47,619 bases of DNA. Source: Candidatus Neomicrothrix sp. UBA4542 (GTDB lineage Bacteria; Actinomycetota; Acidimicrobiia; Acidimicrobiales; Poriferisodalaceae). The stretch covers positions 2,636-50,254 of the forward strand of contig DGLO01000122.1 in the NCBI GenBank assembly GCA_002388005.1, written 5' to 3'. The position numbers were made by a program, and so were the translations under genes. Under the pieces are notes generated by a model that ran no database searches, was not told the origin of the DNA, and saw only the letters and a program-made list of their open reading frames with translations. Shown here in pieces: positions 41,190-47,619 of this stretch (position 1 is its first letter; every line of letters begins with the position of its first letter).

Positions 41190-42185
41190 ATGGCAACGTC
41201 ACATACTGAGCTACCTGATCGAAATCTGGCATTGGAGTTGGTTCGAACAACAGAAGCAGCTGCCCTAGCAGCGGCTCGGTGGATGGGTCGCGGAGACAAG
41301 GAAGGAGCTGATGGCGCCGCGGTAGATGCGATGCGGATAATTCTCGGATCGGTTCCGATGGATGGAGTGGTGGTCATCGGAGAGGGCGAAAAAGACGAAG
41401 CCCCGATGCTCTATAACGGTGAAGCTATCGGTGACGGCACTGGCGCTAAGACCGACATCGCTGTAGATCCCATTGACGGAACAACCCTCACCTCTCTCGG
41501 CCGAGGCAACGCTATTTCAGTAATCGCCGTTGCTCCGCGGGGAACAATGTTCGACCCGGGCCCATGCGTCTATATGGAAAAGATCGCTGTTGGGCCCGAA
41601 TCTAAGGGTTCGGTGTCTATTGAGAAAAGCCCTACAGAAAACCTCGTTGCGATTGCTAAAGCGACGGGTCGAGGTATCCGCGATTTAACAGCGGTGATTC
41701 TTGACCGCGACCGCCATGCCGACTTGATCGACGAGGTCCGCGAGAGCGGGGCGCGTATCCGGCTGATACCTGACGGTGATGTTGCGGGTGCCATCGCCAC
41801 AGCGACGAGCGATGGAGCCGACGTTCTGTTCGGTGTAGGCGGAACCCCTGAGGGCGTGATTTCGGCGGCGGCGTTGAAATGCTTGGGTGGGGAAATGCAA
41901 GGAAAACTCTGGCCTCGAAATGGCAGCGAGCGTAAAGCCGCTACAGACGCTGGCTACGATCTTGATCGTGTCCTTCATACCGACGACCTAGTCCGCTCCG
42001 ACGACGTCTTTTTTGCTGCCACCGGCATCACCGACGGCGAGTTACTTCGTGGAGTCCGATTTACTGCCGAGGGCGCAATCTCCGATTCGCTTGTGATGCG
42101 ATCAAAAAGCGGGACCGTGAGACGCATTGAAGCGACACACAACATCGTCAAGTTAAGCGAGTTCGCAGCCGTCGATTTCACGTAG
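41190..42185 (+). CDS. glpX: Fructose-1,6-bisphosphatase class II
   Basis: Hydrolyses fructose-1,6-bisphosphate in gluconeogenesis. It is 331 residues from ATG 41190; a frame open to 41088 overlaps the divergent J-domain gene and lacks family similarity. Metal and phosphate motifs are readable: IGEGEKDEAPMLYNGE, the VDPIDGTT lithium-sensitive phosphatase signature, and FGVGGTPEGVISAAALKCLGGEMQG. GlpX is the usual essential FBPase of actinobacteria. hisI follows 33 bases later. Confidence 0.95.
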   Translation: MATSHTELPDRNLALELVRTTEAAALAAARWMGRGDKEGADGAAVDAMRIILGSVPMDGVVVIGEGEKDEAPMLYNGEAIGDGTGAKTDIAVDPIDGTTLTSLGRGNAISVIAVAPRGTMFDPGPCVYMEKIAVGPESKGSVSIEKSPTENLVAIAKATGRGIRDLTAVILDRDRHADLIDEVRESGARIRLIPDGDVAGAIATATSDGADVLFGVGGTPEGVISAAALKCLGGEMQGKLWPRNGSERKAATDAGYDLDRVLHTDDLVRSDDVFFAATGITDGELLRGVRFTAEGAISDSLVMRSKSGTVRRIEATHNIVKLSEFAAVDFT

Positions 42186-42218
42186 GCAAGTCACACTTAT
42201 AGGTATCGCCGGATCAAC

Positions 42219-42659
42219 GTGAACACCTCTATGCTCGGTCCCATGTCCGACGCTGATGGCTTAGAAGAAGGAACCGCTCAACAACTCGATTTTGACAAAC
42301 TCGGGACAATAGGCCGGAGCGGGCACCGTGTCGTTCCGGTCGTGCTTCAAGAAGCAGATTCTGGTGAAGTCTTGTTTGTGGGCTACGCGAACGAAGAAGC
42401 ATTCCGTATGACATTGGAGTTAGGGAGCGCAGTGCTTTACTCAACGTCGCGAGAGGAGATCTGGCACAAGGGAGCGACCTCCGGCGACACTCTTTCGCTA
42501 GTTGATGTGCGGGTGAACTGCGAACAAAATTCGCTTCTGTATCGCGTACATCGCGATGGCGGGGGCGCCTGTCATACTTTGGACAGGGACGATGCCACTA
42601 GAGAAAGTTGCTATTACCGAATCGCGACTTCCCCGAACGACCTTGCATTCGTTAACTGA
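42219..42659 (+). CDS. hisI: Phosphoribosyl-AMP cyclohydrolase
   Basis: Third step of histidine synthesis: opens the purine ring of PR-AMP. It is 146 residues from GTG 42219; ATG codons at 42231 and 42243 are alternative starts. The family motif WHKGATSGDTL is present, and three zinc-type cysteines are visible at C101, C118 and C131. The Mg2+ motif usually written DCDxD reads NCEQN (100-104), and the last two Cys are more widely spaced than usual. It lies apart from any other his gene, downstream of glpX, and converges on atpC. Confidence 0.87.
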   Translation: MNTSMLGPMSDADGLEEGTAQQLDFDKLGTIGRSGHRVVPVVLQEADSGEVLFVGYANEEAFRMTLELGSAVLYSTSREEIWHKGATSGDTLSLVDVRVNCEQNSLLYRVHRDGGGACHTLDRDDATRESCYYRIATSPNDLAFVN

Positions 42660-42720
42660 GTTAGAGAACGTTCAGGTTGCCCAAGTCCGTAGCTCTCTAG
42701 ATTCCCGATACGCAGCGGCG

Positions 42721-43104
42721 TTAGACGGTTGCTGCAACCCGTAAACGAGTCTCGGCCCATTTCTTCGCATTGGCCGCGTCCTGATCGTCCGCATCAGAAG
42801 CAAGCGCTTCTTCGGCAATCGCAAGATCTGACTCAGCTTCGGACGGATCGACTTCCTGAGCGGCCATTGCCCCATCGCTGAGGATCGTTACCGCATTTCC
42901 ACTGACCTCGACAAAACCGCCATTTATCGCTAAGGAAATCACTCCATCGGTCGCCCACAACTGGGTCTGACCAATATCGAGGGCACCAATGAAGGGGGCG
43001 TGGTTATCAAGAAAAGCAATATCTCCATCAACTGTGCGAGTAACCACTTGGGAGCACTCACCCGAAAAGAGCACCGCTTCAGGGGAGACAAGTTCAACCT
43101 GCAT
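42721..43104 (-). CDS. atpC: ATP synthase F1 epsilon subunit
   Basis: Central-stalk subunit coupling rotation to catalysis and able to inhibit ATP hydrolysis. It is 127 residues: an N-terminal beta-sandwich with SPEAVLFSGECSQVV and FLDNHAPFIGAL, then a C-terminal helical part rich in Ala, Asp and Glu. It is the last gene of the atp cluster, 21 bases after atpD, and converges on hisI with no clear terminator in the 61-base gap. Confidence 0.92.
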   Translation of the reverse strand: MQVELVSPEAVLFSGECSQVVTRTVDGDIAFLDNHAPFIGALDIGQTQLWATDGVISLAINGGFVEVSGNAVTILSDGAMAAQEVDPSEAESDLAIAEEALASDADDQDAANAKKWAETRLRVAATV

Positions 43105-43125
43105 GTGTGGGCCTCTCTACAAAAG

Positions 43126-44559
43126 TTAGGACTGTTCGAGTTCGCGGGCCTTGGCCATCGCCGATTCCGCATTTCCTACATTCAGGAATGCTTGTTCGGG
43201 GAGGTCGTCGAGTTCTCCGTTGCAGAGCATTTCGAAGGATTCGATGGTCTCGTCGATCGGGACAAAAACCCCGGGTAGCCCAGTGAACACCTCAGCCACG
43301 AAGAACGGTTGAGATAAGAAGCGTTGAATTTTGCGTGCTCTGTCAACGATAATTCTGTCTTCTTCCGACAGTTCGTCAAGACCAAGAATCGCGATGATGT
43401 CTTGGAGTTCCTTGTAGCGTTGAAGAATCTCTTGAACCCGGCGGGCCACTCCGTAGTGGCGGTCCCCGACAACCTCTGGAGTCAAAATGGTCGATGTTGA
43501 AGCGAGCGGGTCGACGGCCGGATAAATACCAAGTGAAGCAATTTGGCGGCTTAGTTCAGTTGTCGCATCGAGGTGGGTGAAGGTCGTGAAGGGCGCCGGA
43601 TCGGTGTAGTCGTCGGCCGGGACGTACACAGCTTGCAACGAGGTGATCGAATGTCCCGCCGTTGAGGTAATTCTCTCTTGAAGTTCGCCCATTTCGTCAG
43701 CAAGATTCGGCTGGTACCCCACTGCCGATGGCATTCGTCCGAGCAAAGTCGATACCTCAGAACCGGCCTGAACAAATCGGAAGATGTTGTCTACGAAGAG
43801 CAAAACTTCCTGACCCTGAACGTCGCGGAAATATTCCGCCATCGTCAAAGCGGACAACGCGACCCGAAGCCTCACACCCGGAGGTTCATCCATTTGGCCG
43901 AAAACGAGCGCTGTCTTTTCGAGGACGCCTGACTCTTCCATTTCTAGGTACAGATCTGTTCCCTCACGAGTGCGTTCTCCGACACCAGCGAAAACTGATA
44001 CTCCGCCGTGCTGGGATGCGACGCGATTAATCATCTCCGTAATAAGGACTGTCTTTCCAACGCCAGCTCCGCCGAACAGTCCGATCTTTCCACCTTCTAG
44101 GTACGGTTCGAGAAGGTCAATAACTTTGATCCCTGCCTCAAACATCTTGGATTTTGGTTCCAAGGTGTCGAAATCGGGAGCAGGGCGATGTATCTCCCAA
44201 CGCTCCGAAATTTCGCCTATGTCATCAGTATCAAGAGGTTCTCCGAGAACATTAAAGATGTGACCAAGGACGCTGTCGCCAACTGGAACGGTAATTCCAC
44301 GTCCAGTGTTTCGTACTGCTGTGCCGCGCGTCAGGCCATCTGTCGCCTTCATGCACACGACGCGTACTTTTCCCTCACCAATTTGTTGCGCGACCTCACC
44401 ACCGATGGTCACAGTTGAGCCTTCCAGGTCCACATCCATTTCCACGAAAGCGTTGATCTCAGGGAGTGCGCCACGGGGAAACTCAACGTCTACCACGGGG
44501 CCGGCGATGGCAAGAACCCTGCCGTCCTTGGTTTCGGTGTTGTCTTCGGTCATTGTCAT
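43126..44559 (-). CDS. atpD: ATP synthase F1 beta subunit
   Basis: Catalytic subunit of F1. It is 477 residues with Walker A GGAGVGKT, the GERTREG catalytic-Glu segment, LLFVDNIFRF (Walker B region) and the DELSEED-type stretch, here DELSEEDR. ATG 44559 has AGGAG seven bases upstream. It lies 18 bases after atpG. All catalytic residues look normal. Confidence 0.97.
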   Translation of the reverse strand: MTMTEDNTETKDGRVLAIAGPVVDVEFPRGALPEINAFVEMDVDLEGSTVTIGGEVAQQIGEGKVRVVCMKATDGLTRGTAVRNTGRGITVPVGDSVLGHIFNVLGEPLDTDDIGEISERWEIHRPAPDFDTLEPKSKMFEAGIKVIDLLEPYLEGGKIGLFGGAGVGKTVLITEMINRVASQHGGVSVFAGVGERTREGTDLYLEMEESGVLEKTALVFGQMDEPPGVRLRVALSALTMAEYFRDVQGQEVLLFVDNIFRFVQAGSEVSTLLGRMPSAVGYQPNLADEMGELQERITSTAGHSITSLQAVYVPADDYTDPAPFTTFTHLDATTELSRQIASLGIYPAVDPLASTSTILTPEVVGDRHYGVARRVQEILQRYKELQDIIAILGLDELSEEDRIIVDRARKIQRFLSQPFFVAEVFTGLPGVFVPIDETIESFEMLCNGELDDLPEQAFLNVGNAESAMAKARELEQS

Positions 44560-44577
44560 TTTTGGTCTCCTGAAAGA

Positions 44578-45552
44578 TCAGGCATCGTTTCGGTCAGATA
44601 CAAGGGCTGCGAGCGAACCCTCTAAAGATTGTGTGATGGCCTCGTCAAGGCCGCCGTCGTCACCGTCATCATTCATGGCTTCAGCTCCACTGACGATCTC
44701 CATGATCTCGGTAGTAATCGCGTCTTGGCGGGCACGGTTCATTATTCGCGTGAGATTGGTTTTTAGGTCCTCTGCGTTATCTGTCGCAGCCTTCATCGCG
44801 CGTTGTCGCGCTGCATGCTCAGATGCTGAACCTTCTAACAAGGCGGCATAAAGCCGGGCTTCGGCGTAACGCGGGAGAAGCCTGCTTAGAATTTCCGCCG
44901 GTTCAGGTTCGAATTCGTAGCCGCCTCCGCCTGTGTCCCCGTCCCCGTCAGCGCCAATTTCAGAGGCCTCAAGGGGCATGAATTGATCGATAGTTACTTC
45001 CTGGCTACCCATGGAAAGGAAGCGCGTATAGGCGAGTCGGACCTGCTGAACCTCGCCACTTTCAAAAAGGTCAGCTACAGACTCTGCTATGGCTTTAGCG
45101 TCGCTGTAGTTCGGTTGGTCAGAAAATCCTTCGTACGCCGCGTGAACTTCGTATCCCCGGAACGAAAAGTAGCTAGCGGCTTTCTTACCTGAAAGGACTA
45201 GCGCATATTGTCGATCTAGCGACTGGTCTGCTGCGATAGCCCGCTCTACGGCTCTAAGGACATTGTTGTTGTAGCCGCCGCACAAACCGCGATCGGCAGC
45301 TATAGCAACGTACGCGACGCGGGTCACTTCATCCGCTGGGGTGAGGAGTGGATGGTCTACACCAGCGCCGCCGCCGGCCAAATTAGCGATTACGTCCGTG
45401 ACTTTTTCGGAATAGGGCTTAGCGGCCTGAACTCGGCTTTGCGCTTTCACAATGCGTGAGGCAGCAATAAGTTCCATTGCGCGAGTTATCTTTTTTGTGG
45501 CCTCAATCGAACTAATTCGACGCCTAAGAATGCGCTCTTGACCACCTGCCAT
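44578..45552 (-). CDS. atpG: ATP synthase F1 gamma subunit
   Basis: Rotor shaft of F1. It is 324 residues, longer than the usual 285-300. The N-terminal helix has RRRISSIEATKKITRAMELIAASRI and the centre has DRGLCGGYNNNV. Two additions are visible: an acidic, Gly-rich insert at about 196-215 and an acidic C-terminal tail (about 293-324) after the helix that normally ends the protein inside the alpha/beta ring. It sits seven bases after atpA and before atpD. Confidence 0.93.
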   Translation of the reverse strand: MAGGQERILRRRISSIEATKKITRAMELIAASRIVKAQSRVQAAKPYSEKVTDVIANLAGGGAGVDHPLLTPADEVTRVAYVAIAADRGLCGGYNNNVLRAVERAIAADQSLDRQYALVLSGKKAASYFSFRGYEVHAAYEGFSDQPNYSDAKAIAESVADLFESGEVQQVRLAYTRFLSMGSQEVTIDQFMPLEASEIGADGDGDTGGGGYEFEPEPAEILSRLLPRYAEARLYAALLEGSASEHAARQRAMKAATDNAEDLKTNLTRIMNRARQDAITTEIMEIVSGAEAMNDDGDDGGLDEAITQSLEGSLAALVSDRNDA

Positions 45553-45558
45553 CTCGAA

Positions 45559-47100
45559 TCAGACCTCGGAGGCGCTTTCCTCAGCGTCAGCACTTACTTG
45601 GAACGTTGCTTTGAAGGCTTCGACGGCTGCTTTGACCTGATCTTCAGGCATTGATCCTGTGGTACGAATCTCGTCCAATAGCCCGGCGTGACGGGTTTTC
45701 AAAGCATCCAAGAGTTCAGCTTCGAAACGTTGAACATCTTCAACTGGTAGATCATCGAGATGCCCATTCGTACCTGTGTAGATCGAAATTACCTGCTCTT
45801 CCACAGGCATAGGGCTGTTGAGACCTTGTTTGAGTAGTTCAACGAGTCGATAACCACGTCCAAGTTGAGCCGCGGACGCAGCATCCAACTCCGAACCGAA
45901 GGTGGCAAACGCTTCGAGGTCCCGGAATTGAGCCAGGTCAATTTTCAGCGTTCCAGCAACACTCTTCATCGCCTTAGTTTGGGCTGCGCCACCCACTCGA
46001 GACACCGAGACGCCTACATCCACCGCAGGCCGTACACCTGATTTGAAAAGGTCATCCTGAAGGTAAATTTGACCATCGGTGATCGAGATGACATTTGTCG
46101 GGATGTACGCGGCAACATCACCGGCCTTCGTCTCAATAACTGGCAATGCGGTTAATGAGCCAGCACCCTGTTCGTCAGAAAGTTTGGCAGCGCGCTCCAG
46201 TAGCCGGCTGTGTAGGTAGAACACGTCCCCGGGATAGGCTTCGCGCCCGGGTGGACGTCGAAGCAAGAGGGACAACTGTCGATAGGCCTCAGCTTGCTTT
46301 GACAGGTCGTCATAGACAATCAAGGCGTGTTCGCCATTTTCCATCCAATGCTGGCCCATCGCGCAACCTGCGTACGGCGCCAAATATTTGAAGGGAGCAG
46401 AGTCTGCGGCGGGCGCTGCGACAACAACTGTGTAATCCATCGCACCGCGTTCTTCTAAGACGTTGACGACTTGCGCGACGGTGGAGCCTTTTTGGCCCAC
46501 GGCCACGTAGATGCACTTCACGCCCAACCCAGCTTGGTTGAGGATGGTGTCGATGGCTACTGAAGTCTTGCCGGTCTTTCGGTCACCGATAATAAGTTCG
46601 CGCTGACCGCGGCCCACGGGTGTCATTGAATCAATCGCTTTGATACCCGTTTGGAGAGGTTCGTGTACCGGTTGACGACCCATTATTCCCGGCGCCTGGA
46701 TCTCCATACGACGAGGCTGGGCTCCAGTTATTGGTCCCTTTCCGTCAATTGGTTCACCGAGCGCGTCTACAACTCGTCCGAGAACGGCGTCGCCCACCGG
46801 GACCGAAAGAATTCGTCCGGTAGATTTGACGTTCTGGCCCTCTTCGATGTTCTCCACATTTCCGAGAACTACTGCACCGATCGAATCCGCGTCGAGGTTC
46901 AAGGCAAGCCCTACGTCGCCGCTCTCAAATTCGAGGATTTCGTTTACAGACGCATTCGGTAGCCCTGAAACTCGTGCGATTCCGTCGCCAACCTCAAGGA
47001 TTCGGCCAACGGTGCCCGACTCTACCGACGAGTCAAAGCCTTCTAGATTCTTTTTGATGGCTGAAGTGATTTCAGCAGCATCGAAGCTCAAATCGGTCAC
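45559..47100 (-). CDS. atpA: ATP synthase F1 alpha subunit
   Basis: Non-catalytic nucleotide-binding subunit of F1. It is 513 residues with Walker A GDRKTGKT, LIVYDDLSKQA and the conserved arginine-finger region VGVSVSRVGGAAQTKAMK. The GTG start overlaps the atpH stop as GTGA, so delta and alpha are translationally coupled. The N-terminal SSVESGTVGRILEVGDGIARVSGLP segment is typical. Confidence 0.96.
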   Translation of the reverse strand: MTDLSFDAAEITSAIKKNLEGFDSSVESGTVGRILEVGDGIARVSGLPNASVNEILEFESGDVGLALNLDADSIGAVVLGNVENIEEGQNVKSTGRILSVPVGDAVLGRVVDALGEPIDGKGPITGAQPRRMEIQAPGIMGRQPVHEPLQTGIKAIDSMTPVGRGQRELIIGDRKTGKTSVAIDTILNQAGLGVKCIYVAVGQKGSTVAQVVNVLEERGAMDYTVVVAAPAADSAPFKYLAPYAGCAMGQHWMENGEHALIVYDDLSKQAEAYRQLSLLLRRPPGREAYPGDVFYLHSRLLERAAKLSDEQGAGSLTALPVIETKAGDVAAYIPTNVISITDGQIYLQDDLFKSGVRPAVDVGVSVSRVGGAAQTKAMKSVAGTLKIDLAQFRDLEAFATFGSELDAASAAQLGRGYRLVELLKQGLNSPMPVEEQVISIYTGTNGHLDDLPVEDVQRFEAELLDALKTRHAGLLDEIRTTGSMPEDQVKAAVEAFKATFQVSADAEESASEV

Positions 47101-47619
47101 GACAGACGCTCCTTCATTTTTTCGAGACGAGTACGAACTGATCCGTCGAACACGGTGTCACCTACCTGGGCAACGACGCCGCCGAGGATGTGGGGATCAA
47201 CAACCACTACGACGTCGATATTCATTCCGGTTGCACTGGAGAGGGCGGACCGTAAACGATCACGTTGATCATCATCCAGGGCTACAGCAGAGCGGACTTC
47301 TGCCACTGCTTGGCCGCGAGCTTCCGCAGCTTGGCGAACAAGCTCATCGGATATGGGACCAATCTGGCTTCCTCGACCAGCACCCACCAGCATGCTCACC
47401 AGGTTGATGGTGATAGGTGATGCGGTCGCTCCTAGCAAGTCTTCCAGCACGCCGATTCGACGAGATGCCGGTATTGCGCGGTCAATTAGCGTTGAACGCA
47501 ACTCATCGGAAGATTCGACGGTCTTGCCAAGTTGATATAGCTCATCCGCGACGCGGTTGAGTTCACCCTCGGCCCCGGCCAACTTGGCCAGCCCGGCGGC
47601 GTACTCCTCCACTTTCTCG
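47097..47619 (-). CDS. atpH: ATP synthase F1 delta subunit (5' end outside window)
   Basis: Peripheral-stalk subunit joining the b subunits to alpha. At least 173 codons are visible; the frame is still open at the window edge, and the N-terminus (..EKVEEYAAGLAKLAGAEG) lacks the first few residues expected. A GTG at 47612 could be an internal start but is less likely. Family stretches are LLGATASPITINLVSMLVGAGR and, at the C-terminus, DPHILGGVVAQVGDTVFDGSVRTRLEKMKERL. The rest of the atp operon (a, c, b) should lie beyond the window end. Confidence 0.9.
   Translation of the reverse strand, partial: EKVEEYAAGLAKLAGAEGELNRVADELYQLGKTVESSDELRSTLIDRAIPASRRIGVLEDLLGATASPITINLVSMLVGAGRGSQIGPISDELVRQAAEARGQAVAEVRSAVALDDDQRDRLRSALSSATGMNIDVVVVVDPHILGGVVAQVGDTVFDGSVRTRLEKMKERLS

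Noticed and set aside
1..47619. Mobile elements, CRISPR arrays, toxin-antitoxin or defence genes
   Set aside because: No transposase, integrase, regularly spaced repeats, or defence-type proteins were seen on either strand; composition looks uniform.

Overview
The window reads as a chromosome segment from a member of the Actinomycetota, most likely class Acidimicrobiia. The evidence is an actinobacterial-type SerC, a MurA with Asp in place of the active-site Cys, TIGR03086/mycothiol-isomerase-like proteins, a GatCAB amidotransferase beside a GluRS, frequent GTG/TTG starts, and -10 boxes set directly at start codons that suggest leaderless transcripts. Base composition looks moderate (low-to-mid 50s % GC by eye). 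The genome is compact: neighbouring genes often share 4-base ATGA/GTGA/TTGA overlaps, and convergent genes are only a few bases apart. I see no insertion sequence, prophage, CRISPR array, rRNA or tRNA. No gene-free stretch exceeds 300 bases; the longest are the 281-base leuB/greA gap and the 256-base ilvB gap, and both hold regulatory structure.

Layout. 91-5929 (-): an isoleucine/leucine operon, leader peptide > leuB > cimA > unknown gene > two MDMPI/DinB-like genes > gltX. 6030-9488 (+): greA, an alpha/beta hydrolase, leuC, leuD. 9504-13449: serA and an aspartate-type aminotransferase (-), divergent from serC (+). 13479-17701 (-): yqgE and an ilvB-ilvN-ilvC operon behind a promoter, leader peptide and intrinsic attenuator. 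17708-20760 (+): a PQQ/GSDH-type dehydrogenase, a MATE exporter and a DUF4332 protein. 20779-24257 (-): ferredoxin, gatC, gatA, gatB. 24404-32005: a PASTA-repeat protein with a degenerate kinase domain, ligA, mnmA and a cysteine desulfurase (-), interleaved with two membrane proteins (+). 32038-40387: a methyltransferase, an SRPBCC-phosphotransferase fusion, meaB, murA, an MFS transporter with an N-terminal extension, a small hydrolase, a crotonase-family enzyme and an LhgO-like oxidase. 40395-47619: a J-domain protein, glpX, hisI, and the F1 part of ATP synthase (atpH-atpA-atpG-atpD-atpC, transcribed right to left, atpH cut by the window end).

How the genes fit together. The first 18 kb is mostly amino-acid synthesis. 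CimA makes citramalate from pyruvate and acetyl-CoA; LeuCD and LeuB carry it to 2-oxobutyrate, and IlvBN and IlvC finish isoleucine and valine. No leuA, ilvA, ilvD or ilvE is in the window. SerA, SerC and the aminotransferase cover serine and aspartate metabolism. GluRS and GatCAB together can make Gln-tRNA by transamidation. The most notable unexplained signals are two short leader peptides. One has three consecutive Ile codons ahead of leuB-cimA, the other ends Leu-Val-Val-Pro-Val ahead of ilvBNC, and each is followed by RNA hairpins. Both point to ribosome-mediated attenuation of the two halves of the branched-chain pathway.
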